50,643 bases of DNA from Candidatus Peregrinibacteria bacterium (GTDB taxonomy: Bacteria > Patescibacteriota > Gracilibacteria > UBA1369 > JABINC01), in NCBI GenBank assembly GCA_018697675.1, contig JABINC010000008.1:1-50643 (forward strand), given 5' to 3'. Under the pieces are notes generated by a model. It was not told where the DNA came from, did not search any database, and saw nothing but the letters and a program-made list of their open reading frames with translations. This document shows, one piece after another, positions 1 to 8,367 of the stretch. The position numbers and the translations under genes are program-made. Position 1 is the stretch's first letter. Every line of letters begins with the position of its first letter.

Positions 1-33
1 CGTATTCTCAAGGCATTCATTGGCTCGCCTCAG
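1..33 (-). repeat. Truncated hairpin-family element after tRNA-Leu
   Basis: On the minus strand the bases directly after the tRNA-Leu CCA end resemble those directly after tRNA-fMet (47586-47606): both share TGAGG, then GA, then AATGA, then CCTTG at the same spacing, with about 20 of 33 positions identical. In the tRNA-fMet copy this leads into a hairpin with a conserved 16-nt loop. Here the window edge cuts the element before the loop, so membership of the family is inference. Confidence 0.4.
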
Positions 34-118
34 TGGTGCCGTTGATGGGAATCGAACCCATATTCCCGAGGGAACACGATTTTGAGTCGTGCGCGTATAC
101 CAGTTCCGCCACAACGGC
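34..118 (-). tRNA. tRNA-Leu (CAA)
   Basis: This is a class II tRNA read on the minus strand. The acceptor arms GCCGTTG and CAACGGC pair perfectly, the CCA end is encoded (plus-strand TGG at 34-36), and the T arm carries GGTTCGATTCC. The anticodon stem CACGA/TCGTG encloses loop CTCAAAA, so the anticodon is CAA, which decodes UUG. A long variable arm (TTCCCTCGGGAA) is typical of tRNA-Leu. The length is 85 nt including CCA. Confidence 0.95.
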
Positions 119-207
119 AATTTAAGAGCACAGGAATCTTAACTCAAAGGATACCTACCCTACAAGATATAATTTAATAAAAATGTAGCCTCAGAAACTC
201 TAGGAAA

Positions 208-984
208 CTATTTCTTCGCTAAATTCGCAATCCCCTTCAGGGCCTCAAGTCCTTCTACCGGAACCATCCAAATTGTAGTATTTGATTGGTCCGAAGAAAG
301 ATCATTGATCGATTGCAAAGTTCGAAGATGGAGGGCTCCAGGAGCTGAGGCAAGCATCTTTGCTGCCTTAGTCAAATTCACAGATGCATCAACTTCACCT
401 TGAGCATTAATGATAACCGCCCTCTTTTCTCTCTCAGCTTCAGCTTCTTTCGCCATTGTTCGCTTCATATTCTCAGGAAGAACAACATCTTTCAACTCAA
501 CTGCTTCAACCAAAATCCCCCATGGGTCAGTTGCTTTATCAACAATAATTTGTATTTTATCAGCAATTTCATCACGGTTTTTAAGAAGATCATCAAGGGT
601 CACTTCACCAACCATATTACGCATAGTGGTCTGCGCAAGCTGACTAACCGCCCATTTATAATTCTGAACTTCAAGAAATGACTTCGCCGCATCAGAAACT
701 TTATAATAAATAACAGCATTTATACGAACAGAAACATTATCTTTTGTAATCGCCTCTTGATCTGGGACATCCACAACTTGCACACGCATATCAACTTTGA
801 TAATACGCTGAAACACAGGAATAACGATCCGCCAACCCGGCTGCTTCATACCGGTATATTTACCCATCGTAAGCATAACTCCACGCTCATACGCATTAAC
901 CTGCTTGATCATAACTACAATCAAAATAATCAGAAACGGAGCAAAAGACAAAAGCGATAGGAAAAGTGCAACAATTACTTCCAT
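208..984 (-). CDS. SPFH/Band 7 (stomatin-like) membrane protein
   Basis: The 258-residue protein starts with one hydrophobic segment (about residues 4-26) followed by a Band 7 domain. Recognisable features are AYERGVMLTMGKY just after the membrane anchor, PDQEAITKDNVSVRINAVIYY, and a helical region rich in Ala and Glu (AKEAEAEREKRAVIINAQGE). This matches prokaryotic stomatins (slipins), which oligomerise on the membrane and often act with NfeD-type proteases or as scaffolds. No NfeD partner is next to it here. The gene follows yqeY on the same strand after about 54 nt and may be cotranscribed with it. Family assignment is firm; the cellular role is not known. Confidence 0.9.
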   Translation of the reverse strand: MEVIVALFLSLLSFAPFLIILIVVMIKQVNAYERGVMLTMGKYTGMKQPGWRIVIPVFQRIIKVDMRVQVVDVPDQEAITKDNVSVRINAVIYYKVSDAAKSFLEVQNYKWAVSQLAQTTMRNMVGEVTLDDLLKNRDEIADKIQIIVDKATDPWGILVEAVELKDVVLPENMKRTMAKEAEAEREKRAVIINAQGEVDASVNLTKAAKMLASAPGALHLRTLQSINDLSSDQSNTTIWMVPVEGLEALKGIANLAKK

Positions 985-1038
985 AACAATTTAATTAAAA
1001 ATTAATTTTTATAAGAGCTTTAAAACACCCAGACTATA

Positions 1039-1482
1039 CTACCCGAGAAGTTCTTCCACAACTTCTTTCACGAGGGCTCCATCAGCTTGACCTTTTAGCT
1101 TGCCCATCGCAGGCCCCATAACTTTTCCGAAGTCAGCTTTCGACGTCGCTCCAACCTGTTCAATAACCTCTTTTATAGCTACAACTACCTGCTCTCGCGG
1201 CATTTCCTCTGGAAGATATTTTTCAAGAACTGGCACCTCTTCTTTCTCACTCGCAGCAAGATCCTCCCTACCCCCAGCTTCAAACTGAGTAATCGAATCT
1301 TTCCTTTGTTTTAATTCTTTTTTTAGAATCGAAATAATCTTCGCATCATCAGCTTCTAACCCCTCCCCAGAGGTTTCATATTTCATAATCGCAGTCTTCA
1401 CCATACGAAGAGTCCGCATAGTCACCTCGTCCTTAGCTCTCATAGCATCTGTCAGATCCGCTTGAATTTGTTCTTTTAGCAT
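1039..1482 (-). CDS. yqeY: GatB/YqeY domain protein
   Basis: This 147-residue protein fits the YqeY family over its full length. Visible family features are the N-terminal segment with AMRAKDEVTMRTLRMVKTAI, a central ELKQRKDSITQFEAGGREDLA, EKYLPEEMPREQV, and the C-terminal GKVMGPAMGKLKGQADGALV. The fold is that of the C-terminal tRNA-binding region of GatB, the amidotransferase subunit, but free-standing YqeY proteins have no settled biochemical role. The length is normal for the family. The ATG at 1482 has no clear Shine-Dalgarno sequence. Confidence 0.93.
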   Translation of the reverse strand: MLKEQIQADLTDAMRAKDEVTMRTLRMVKTAIMKYETSGEGLEADDAKIISILKKELKQRKDSITQFEAGGREDLAASEKEEVPVLEKYLPEEMPREQVVVAIKEVIEQVGATSKADFGKVMGPAMGKLKGQADGALVKEVVEELLG

Positions 1483-1551
1483 TTTTATTTTTTAGAAAAT
1501 AATCTATCACAAAAGAGAGTAGCTAACAGTCAGGTAAAAATCAATTAGACA

Positions 1552-1875
1552 CTATCCTCCTAAGGCCCAAAGAATAGCAATACGCTTATCTTCAATCTCC
1601 GGAAACAAATTATTTTGATCTCCAAGGACAGACTGAACCAAATCATCAGGCAGCAATTCTCCAAGCGCGTCCACCCCCTCCTCTCCAGTCTCTTTATCAA
1701 TACAAACTTTCCACGGCTTCTCACTAGGATAACGGTAATCAATACGGAATCGTTCACTCAAACGCTTACCCAGTTCACGATGAGATCCTCCCTTCCCCAA
1801 ATGCCCATCCACCCTATTTTTTATTCCCTCCCTATATACAGCCTCTAAACAACCCATAAAACAATGGTTAGACAA
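1552..1875 (-). CDS. Hypothetical protein, 107 aa
   Basis: I do not recognise this protein. It is predicted to be soluble and charged, with three Cys residues, two of them near the N-terminus (CFMGC), and a C-terminal acidic/hydrophobic stretch (LLPDDLVQSVLGDQ). It sits between yqeY and uvrC on the same strand. Residue composition and the long open frame compared with its surroundings favour a real gene over a chance ORF, but no conserved motif supports it. No signal peptide or membrane segment is seen. Confidence 0.5.
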   Translation of the reverse strand: MSNHCFMGCLEAVYREGIKNRVDGHLGKGGSHRELGKRLSERFRIDYRYPSEKPWKVCIDKETGEEGVDALGELLPDDLVQSVLGDQNNLFPEIEDKRIAILWALGG

Positions 1876-1934
1876 TGTATCCGAATCATACGCTTATTAA
1901 GTCCCATGTCAAACAGCGATCCTTAATTTTAAAC

Positions 1935-4043
1935 CTAACTAAACATCCCCTTCTCTCTTCTCTTCCTATTATGAGTGATCGCAAACCTATGGGCCTCATC
2001 ACGAAGTCTTTGAAGTAGGTACTGTGCTTGTGAATCTTTTTCTAAGTGAATTGGAAACGATTTTTCAGGGACATAAACATCTTCTTGTTTCTTCGCGAGA
2101 GAGCATAGATTTAAATCTAGACCTGTTTCTTTGAGAGCTTTGAGAGCACTTGAAAGCTGTCCTTTTCCACCATCGATGACAATCAAATTCGGCGCTGAAG
2201 TGAAAGATTTATCTTTTTTCAGCTGTTTTGAACGATAAAATGCTAGAATTTTCTCTGTTTTTTTAACTTTTATCTCTTTTGGGAAGATTTTTATCTCTTC
2301 AAAACCATATTTTAAGAAAAATTCAGGATTATCAGTAATAAGGTAAAATTTTGGCGCTGGAACTTCTTTTACAAGCTTTTCGAGAAGGTTATCAACAAGA
2401 GCATTTGAGTTGAACTTGAAATTTGAAGCAACATAATGCTTAGCAATTTGAGAGAGTTTCACCTCCCCTATTGTCTCCCGAGTTTTTTCAGGTTTTTTAC
2501 CTTTTCTTTTAATTTCTTTCGGAATAGTGGCTATAAAATCAATTGTCTTTTTCTTTTCATCTTCCTGCCGAAGTATTCTGAGGCGTTCTATTTTCTCTTT
2601 TGGAAGATATTTCAAACGACGAGCCAAAGCCTCTTCCATAGCCTTAAAATCATCAATTTCACCTCCTTCCAGGGTTTTAATTGTGAAATGTCTATAATCA
2701 CTTTTACACGGCTTCCCATTCTCAAAAACGACCATCGAAGCGACTGTTTCATGACCAGAAATATGGGAAATATCGAAGCATTCAATCCTCTTTGGCGGAG
2801 CATCTAATTTCAATGCTTCTGCAAGTTCATTACAAGCCCCCACCGTACGTGCGTCTTCTGTATCCCACTTAACCTGACATTGCTTTGCAAAACTCTCTGC
2901 ATTTTTGAGACTTAGTGCTAGGAGACCTGATTTTTTACCTTTTTTCGGCACATGAATTTTGACTTTCCTTTCAGCTTCAACTGACAGCCAAGTCTCCAGG
3001 AATTCTGTATCGATTTCTTCTTCAGAAACAAGTATTTCAGAAGGGAAATCAGTTGTAGATTCATAATAATTCTTCATAAATCTTTCAAGAATTTCAGATC
3101 GAAGATCTATGTCTTCTGGATCAAAAAGATTTTTTAATTTGGTATCAACTGTGAAATTCTCTTGGTTTATAAGCTTGCCATCCCTCACAACAAAAACATT
3201 GAAAAACGCTTTGTCAGAGCGAAAAACGAAAGAAATCACATCACGATTCTCATGAGTAGCTTCAGAAATCTTTTGACGTTCCTGAACTTTTTCTACGGCA
3301 AGTAATTTGTCCCGCAGCTTGGCTGCAAATTCAAAGTTTTTTGACGCTGCCGCCTCACTCATCCGAACCTTCAATTGTTCAATCACCTTGTCATGCTTCC
3401 CTTGCAAAAAAGCAATAATTTCAGTGATATTTCTCTGATATTCTTCAGGAGTGATTTTCCCCAAGCACGGCGCATCACAACGCTTGATATGATATTCCAA
3501 ACATGGGTAAGAAATTACTTTATTTGTGACTTCAACTTTATTATTTGGAAGAGACTTTATACAAAGCTTACAATTTCTAAACCGAAATAATTTATGTAGC
3601 AAATCAATAGTATCCCGAGCAGCAGTTGCTGAAGTCTTTGGTCCGAAATATCTGGCAGAATCTTTTTCCATCTTACGAACAACGGAAACCCGCGGGAAAT
3701 CTTCATCCTGCGTAATTTTGATATAAGCATAATTCTTATCGTCCTTCATCAGAACATTGTACTTTGGCTTAAGCTCCTTGATTAAGTTGGTTTCAAGAAT
3801 AAAAGCCTCGAGCTCAGAATCTACCTCGATATATTCGAGATCCTCCGCCTTTTCCATCAAAGACTTGATCCGCTGAGACCTCTTATCATCCTTGCGGAAG
3901 TAAGTCTGCAACCTATTCTTCAAATTTTTAGCCTTACCAACATAAAGAACTTTCCCATCCCCCAGGAATTTATAAACCCCAGGAGTACTCGGCAAGGCCT
4001 TTTTCACAGCATCCAACTTTTTCTTTGTCTTTTTGTCTGGCAT
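1935..4043 (-). CDS. uvrC: Excinuclease ABC subunit C, atypical architecture
   Basis: UvrC makes both incisions in nucleotide excision repair. The GIY-YIG nuclease domain is at the N-terminus (GVYKFLGDGKVLYVGKAKNLKNRL split across residues 22-45), followed by Cys motifs (CKLC, CDAPC), a UVR helix pair and the RNase H-like nuclease with its expected acidic residues (FDISH, IVIDGG) and DEAHRFA. Two things are odd. About 130 residues (roughly 484-614, DNA 2200-2590) are inserted between the conserved EALARRL and VIDGGKGQ blocks, and the C-terminal helix-hairpin-helix pair is missing: the protein ends about 15 residues after DEAHRF. I chose the ATG at 4043 because it begins MPDKK, as in relatives; the ATG at 4079 would add 12 residues and abut the divergent start at 4080. 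Confidence 0.95.
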   Translation of the reverse strand: MPDKKTKKKLDAVKKALPSTPGVYKFLGDGKVLYVGKAKNLKNRLQTYFRKDDKRSQRIKSLMEKAEDLEYIEVDSELEAFILETNLIKELKPKYNVLMKDDKNYAYIKITQDEDFPRVSVVRKMEKDSARYFGPKTSATAARDTIDLLHKLFRFRNCKLCIKSLPNNKVEVTNKVISYPCLEYHIKRCDAPCLGKITPEEYQRNITEIIAFLQGKHDKVIEQLKVRMSEAAASKNFEFAAKLRDKLLAVEKVQERQKISEATHENRDVISFVFRSDKAFFNVFVVRDGKLINQENFTVDTKLKNLFDPEDIDLRSEILERFMKNYYESTTDFPSEILVSEEEIDTEFLETWLSVEAERKVKIHVPKKGKKSGLLALSLKNAESFAKQCQVKWDTEDARTVGACNELAEALKLDAPPKRIECFDISHISGHETVASMVVFENGKPCKSDYRHFTIKTLEGGEIDDFKAMEEALARRLKYLPKEKIERLRILRQEDEKKKTIDFIATIPKEIKRKGKKPEKTRETIGEVKLSQIAKHYVASNFKFNSNALVDNLLEKLVKEVPAPKFYLITDNPEFFLKYGFEEIKIFPKEIKVKKTEKILAFYRSKQLKKDKSFTSAPNLIVIDGGKGQLSSALKALKETGLDLNLCSLAKKQEDVYVPEKSFPIHLEKDSQAQYLLQRLRDEAHRFAITHNRKRREKGMFS

Positions 4044-4079
4044 TTTTGTATAGTAGTTTCGACACGTACTATATCGCAT

Positions 4080-4988
4080 ATGAAAACTCTCGAAAAGGAA
4101 ATCATCGCAACCCTTGCATTTTTCAATTCATTTGAGAAAGCCCTAACTGTAGAAGAAGTTTTTGAAAACCTGTACAGACAAGATACACTCAGTGAAAAGC
4201 CAACCATATCTGCAATTCAAAATTCTTTGGAGAGCTTGAAGGAAAAGGGCCAAATAACTTCAAAAGATGCGAAAATTCATCTGAAAGGTGTCGGGACCTT
4301 GGATCGCAGTCAGTACAATCAGAAATTAATCGACAAGACTTTGCGCTGGGCATGGATTTTTAAACTTTGCCCATTCATAGATTTAGTGGCAGTTTGCAAC
4401 ACTCTCGGATTTAACGCGGCAAAAAAAGGTAGCGATATAGATCTATTTATCGTGACAAGCAGCGGAAAACTTTTTACAGGACGAACATTTATCACACTGC
4501 TTACTCAAATATTCGGACTCCGAAGACATGGCAAGAAGATCAAGGAACGATTTTGCTTAAGTTTCTTGGTAGACAAGTCCTCTGAGGATGTATTCAAACT
4601 GGCTAACAAAGAGGATGTTTACTTTACATATTGGTTGAAGAATCTACGCGTCATGTATGCGAGAAATAGCGAAGCTGTAGAAGATCTCGCAGCCAGTAAC
4701 AAATACTGGGTTTCTCAATATTTGCATCATCCAAAATTCAACACGGAAGAAATAAAAGAAGGCAAAAATATTATCGGGAAATTCATAGAGTTTTTACTAA
4801 ACGGAGGAACTGGAGAAATGATCGAAAATCGGCTAAAAACTTGGCAATTAAAGAGAGCTAAGGGCAAAGCCGCAGAGCTCCAGGATTTATCGGGGACCGT
4901 ACTTTCAGAAACAATTTTAAAATTCCACGATATAGATCGCAGGAGAGAGATACACAGAAGGTGGGAGCAAACTATTGGCGATCTCTAA
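4080..4988 (+). CDS. wHTH plus nucleotidyltransferase-like protein
   Basis: This 302-residue protein appears to have an N-terminal winged-helix region (residues 1-75; EEVFENLYRQ, AIQNSLESLKEKGQI) and then a polymerase-beta-type nucleotidyltransferase core with the diagnostic KKGSDIDLFIVTSSGK (about residues 114-129). Known enzymes of this fold transfer a nucleotide to a hydroxyl acceptor or act as MNT-type antitoxins; the substrate here is unknown. The gene diverges from uvrC and ends 17 nt inside the end of the convergent der gene. No HEPN partner is adjacent, which argues against a MNT/HEPN toxin pair. Confidence 0.7.
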   Translation: MKTLEKEIIATLAFFNSFEKALTVEEVFENLYRQDTLSEKPTISAIQNSLESLKEKGQITSKDAKIHLKGVGTLDRSQYNQKLIDKTLRWAWIFKLCPFIDLVAVCNTLGFNAAKKGSDIDLFIVTSSGKLFTGRTFITLLTQIFGLRRHGKKIKERFCLSFLVDKSSEDVFKLANKEDVYFTYWLKNLRVMYARNSEAVEDLAASNKYWVSQYLHHPKFNTEEIKEGKNIIGKFIEFLLNGGTGEMIENRLKTWQLKRAKGKAAELQDLSGTVLSETILKFHDIDRRREIHRRWEQTIGDL

Positions 4989-6411
4989 AGTCCATCTTGA
5001 TAACAGTTCCGACGAAGCCGTATTTCTCACGGAGCTGGTTTTCCATAAAACGCTTGTACGAAAAATGAAAAGCATCTGCCCGATTCACAAAAAGTACAAA
5101 ATGAGGCGGCTCTACATCGACCTGAGTAGCATAGAGCAGCTTTGGCTTAAAACTTTTGGTCCCATGTGGACTCCTTTTGGACATTATACTCCTGAAAAAA
5201 CTATTCAGCTCACCGGTCGGAATCCTCTTGATCCGTTCCGCCGCAATCTGATCTGCAAGTTCAAATATCTTTTCAACATTCTTCCCAGTCAACGCAGAAG
5301 TGAAAATCACCGGCGCAAAACCTAAAAATCCGCACTTATGCTGCAAATAATCCAAAAATGTCTTCCTGGCATCATCTCCTTTTGGCATCAAATCAGACTT
5401 ATTCACAATAATAGTAACCCCTTTCCCCGCATTCAACGCCACCTCCACAACATGCATGTCTTGATTTGTCACACCTTCTTCATAATCAATTAGTAGGAAA
5501 ATCACATCTGCATTCTCGATAGCTCGCAAGCTCCGCATAACAGAGAGACTTTCAATACCTCTTTCAACTTTACCTTTTCGCCGGATCCCAGCGGTATCAA
5601 TTAAAGTATATTTCTTCTCATTACGCTCAATGAGGGTATCTACCTGATCCCGCGTAGTCCCAGGAATCTCTGAAACTATCGACCGCTTCTCTCCAATAAG
5701 TGAATTGAAAAAAGAGGACTTCCCAACATTCGGCCTACCAATCAAACAGAGCCGTAAACTATCATCTTTTTTTTTCCGATTAATTCTATCTTTTGACTTA
5801 AATCCCTCTGCTTTCAAAAATTTACCAACTTTGGCTTTTAGCTCATCAATCCCTTGATTGTGAATTGCCGAAATCGCAACTGCATCGCCAAATCCCAGCT
5901 CGTAAATATTATAAGAATGTCGCATCAAATCAGGATTGTCACACTTGTTCGCAACCAATACAACCGGCTTTTCCGACTCACGAAGGATCTGCGCAATAGT
6001 AAAATCATTCACAGTTAACTCATCAATAGCCGCAATCACAAACACAATTACATCTGCCTCAGCAATCCCCACTTTTGCCTGCATTATCACATCCTCTTCC
6101 AAATCTTCTTCTCCAAAATTAAGCCCACCCGTATCAACAAGCTCAACATGCATATCTCCAATTATCATAAGCTCACTCACACGGTCTCGAGTCGTTCCAG
6201 CCACGTGAGATTCAATAGCTTTTCTACGACGAACAAACCGATTAAATATCGTCGACTTCCCTACATTTGGCCTACCAACAATCGCAACCCGCGGATTCCG
6301 GGACGGAACATCACTGTCAGTGACTAATTGATCTGAAGTCTGAGTTTCCAAAAGAGATAAAATATAGTAAAAATGTGGATGAATTCTAATAAATTCCTCC
6401 TTTAAACACAA
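4972..6411 (-). CDS. der: Ribosome-assembly GTPase Der (EngA)
   Basis: Der has two GTPase domains in tandem and a KH-like C-terminus, and it matures the 50S subunit. Both P-loops are visible (GRPNVGKSTIF and GRPNVGKSSFF), as are both G3 motifs (DTGG, DTAG) and both G4 motifs (NKCD, NKSD). The C-terminal 110 residues fit the KH domain (KLLYATQVDVEPPHFVLFVN). About 40 residues precede the first conserved block (NPRVAIVGRP), more than usual, so the true start may be an internal non-ATG codon; no internal ATG lies upstream of the P-loop. The ATG used is only 3 nt from the divergent yggS start. Confidence 0.96.
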   Translation of the reverse strand: MCLKEEFIRIHPHFYYILSLLETQTSDQLVTDSDVPSRNPRVAIVGRPNVGKSTIFNRFVRRRKAIESHVAGTTRDRVSELMIIGDMHVELVDTGGLNFGEEDLEEDVIMQAKVGIAEADVIVFVIAAIDELTVNDFTIAQILRESEKPVVLVANKCDNPDLMRHSYNIYELGFGDAVAISAIHNQGIDELKAKVGKFLKAEGFKSKDRINRKKKDDSLRLCLIGRPNVGKSSFFNSLIGEKRSIVSEIPGTTRDQVDTLIERNEKKYTLIDTAGIRRKGKVERGIESLSVMRSLRAIENADVIFLLIDYEEGVTNQDMHVVEVALNAGKGVTIIVNKSDLMPKGDDARKTFLDYLQHKCGFLGFAPVIFTSALTGKNVEKIFELADQIAAERIKRIPTGELNSFFRSIMSKRSPHGTKSFKPKLLYATQVDVEPPHFVLFVNRADAFHFSYKRFMENQLREKYGFVGTVIKMDFRDRQ

Positions 6412-6414
6412 TAG

Positions 6415-7068
6415 ATGATGTCAAATTCCGCACAAAAAATAAAAACAATCCTAAAAGACCTTTCAAATGCCACTCTTATTGTCGTTACAAAAAATCAACC
6501 AAAAGACATTCTAGAAGCTCTACTACAAATCCCTGAAACAAAACACATTGGAGAAAACCGCCTACAAGATTTCAAAGAAAGGTTTTGTCCAGACTTATAC
6601 ATTCAATTCAAAAAACAAAATATCTCCTTCCACTTCATCGGCCACCTCCAGACAAACAAAGTTAAAGAGGTTATAAAGTATTTTGACCTGATTCAAAGCG
6701 TAGACTCTATAAAATTACTCGAAAAAATCAATGAAGAAGCCCGAAAAACAAACAAGATACAGCGCATTCTCCTAGAGGTTAATATCTCCGAAGATCCTGC
6801 GAAACATGGGTTCACCACGACTTCACATTCTCTAGAAGAAGCCATCCAAAAAGCCCAATCACTTCCAAACATCCAATTAGAGGGCCTCATGACAATTCTC
6901 GCCATAAATCTCACAGAAGAAGAACAATCTGAAAACTTCTCAAAACTAAAAACCCTCTCAAACAAATTCAACCTCCCCATCACATCCATGGGAATGTCAC
7001 AAGATTACCGCATAGCTATAAAAGCCGGCTCCAATATGGTTAGAATAGGTAGTAAGGTGTTCAACTAA
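6415..7068 (+). CDS. yggS: PLP homeostasis protein (YggS/PROSC family)
   Basis: YggS proteins bind pyridoxal 5'-phosphate on a TIM-barrel-like alanine-racemase fold and buffer PLP levels, with no proven catalytic role. The 217 residues show the family order: TLIVVTKNQP with the PLP-binding lysine, HIGENRLQDF, HFIGHLQTNKV, IQSVDS, LLEVNISEDPAKHGF, LEGLMTI and the phosphate-binding SMGMSQDYRIAIKAGSNMVRIG region near the C-terminus. The length is normal. ATG at 6418 is an equally possible start. The gene's last 4 nt overlap the end of the convergent sigma-like gene. Confidence 0.95.
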   Translation: MMSNSAQKIKTILKDLSNATLIVVTKNQPKDILEALLQIPETKHIGENRLQDFKERFCPDLYIQFKKQNISFHFIGHLQTNKVKEVIKYFDLIQSVDSIKLLEKINEEARKTNKIQRILLEVNISEDPAKHGFTTTSHSLEEAIQKAQSLPNIQLEGLMTILAINLTEEEQSENFSKLKTLSNKFNLPITSMGMSQDYRIAIKAGSNMVRIGSKVFN

Positions 7069-8237
7069 AACCTTATCACTCCAAACCTTCTTTTCCTTGT
7101 AACAACTTCATCAACCTTCCTACGATCATAAAGTGACACTAACCCACCCCATTGCCCATTTTTTTTTACGGTCCTCCCTTGCAAACCCAATTGGGGGAAA
7201 TTAACCCACCTCTTCAAAGTAGTAGCAGATAAACCCAAATATTTCCCATACACAGAGAGACAAACCCCCTCTATACCAGAAGGTAAAATCGCCACTCCAT
7301 TATTCCCAACTTCAGGAAAAGAAAAATACCGGTCAACTTTCTCCCTCGGATAAAAAAATGCCATAGGTATACCCTTAACTCTAACATTGACAGGAGAAAT
7401 ATTATTGTCATCTATGAAGGTTTTCAAAGCCTCTGGATAAACTACCTTATACGGATTATTAGAACGATATATACCGATACAAATTGCCTCCTTACCATCT
7501 GGCAAAGTAAGAACACCTTCCTCAGAAAGAGCGGACCTAGGAAGACAAACAGGAGCTTCAGCAGATTTAGGGACATAAACAGGGGCCTGCTCCCTAAAAA
7601 ACTTCAGCAAAAATCTTAAAGCCTTTTTCCGTAACCTAGTTGCGCTCGATGCCGCAATCTTATACTCCTCGCCAATCTGCGCCGGAGAAAACCCCTCAAA
7701 ATAATATAACCTAACAATCCTTGCCCAACGTTCATTTTTTTCAACAAGAGCATCAAGCCCTCTTTGCAAAACCTCAAAACACCCCATGCCAATCAAGGAT
7801 TCTTCAGCCGTATCTTGAATAGAAGCCACTATCTCTTCCCATGTCAAATCATCTTCATCTTTTGAGAATTTCTGACCTAAAGACACTTGGCTTTTTTGAA
7901 ACCCTGGCCCTTTGATAAAAAACCTCCTAATATAACCACGTAAACGTAAGATGGTCGTCGTTAAAACAAAAGCTTCTCTACCCCCGGGGCTGATTTTTCT
8001 TTTGTCTGCATAACACAACACATCAAGAAACACATCAAAAGCAGCATCCTGAAGCTCATGCCAAGACATAGAGACTTGTGGAGCAAATTGACGCGACACA
8101 ATTTTTCTTATCCTAGGAAGCAAACTTTCCATTAAGGCATTGCGTTCAGATACAGTGAATGGAATCTTTGTTGAATCTTCCAATGTATCAACAACTTCAT
8201 CTTCTGTGCCACCCATATCAGACAAATCCAATGCCAT
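7065..8237 (-). CDS. Sigma-70-like regulator with two C-terminal repeats
   Basis: The N-terminal 210 residues look like a sigma-70 family protein. A region-2-like helical block (MESLLPRIRKIVSRQ ... HELQDAAFDVFLDVL) is followed by a region-4-like helix-turn-helix (IVRLYYFEGFSPAQIGEEYKI, then SSATRLRKKALRFL). The C-terminal 150 residues hold two tandem copies of a motif of about 65 residues (about 243-306 and 313-378), each starting LP(D/S)G, then (I/V)C(I/L), and ending YxR(R/E)KVD; the second contains GLSATTLKRWV, which reads like a recognition helix. I do not recognise the repeat. The start at 8237 (MALDLSD) is preferred; 8261 would add 8 hydrophobic residues. The promoter specificity is unknown. 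Confidence 0.75.
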   Translation of the reverse strand: MALDLSDMGGTEDEVVDTLEDSTKIPFTVSERNALMESLLPRIRKIVSRQFAPQVSMSWHELQDAAFDVFLDVLCYADKRKISPGGREAFVLTTTILRLRGYIRRFFIKGPGFQKSQVSLGQKFSKDEDDLTWEEIVASIQDTAEESLIGMGCFEVLQRGLDALVEKNERWARIVRLYYFEGFSPAQIGEEYKIAASSATRLRKKALRFLLKFFREQAPVYVPKSAEAPVCLPRSALSEEGVLTLPDGKEAICIGIYRSNNPYKVVYPEALKTFIDDNNISPVNVRVKGIPMAFFYPREKVDRYFSFPEVGNNGVAILPSGIEGVCLSVYGKYLGLSATTLKRWVNFPQLGLQGRTVKKNGQWGGLVSLYDRRKVDEVVTRKRRFGVIRF

Positions 8238-8309
8238 GATAAAAAAATTAAACTCAGGCAAGACTTATACCACGTTACTTGAACAAGGCAAACTTTAAAT
8301 ACTTCCCCT

Positions 8310-8338
8310 TTGACTTTAACACCGTTTTTTTGTTAAAT
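8310..8338 (+). promoter_or_regulatory. Promoter of pilin-like gene
   Basis: TTGACT (8310-8315) and TTAAAT (8333-8338) are separated by 17 nt and lie 30 nt before the ATG at 8368. The -35 is one base from consensus; the -10 is weaker. Confidence 0.5.
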
Positions 8339-8367
8339 TTAGGCGGTACAAAAACAAAAAATTAAAA

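Noticed and set aside
4077-4082. Back-to-back start codons in CATATG for uvrC and the divergent gene
   Set aside because: The uvrC start at 4043 fits the family better, so the symmetry is probably chance.
4080-4988. MNT-type antitoxin of a toxin pair
   Set aside because: No HEPN or other small partner gene is adjacent, and the protein is longer than MNT antitoxins.
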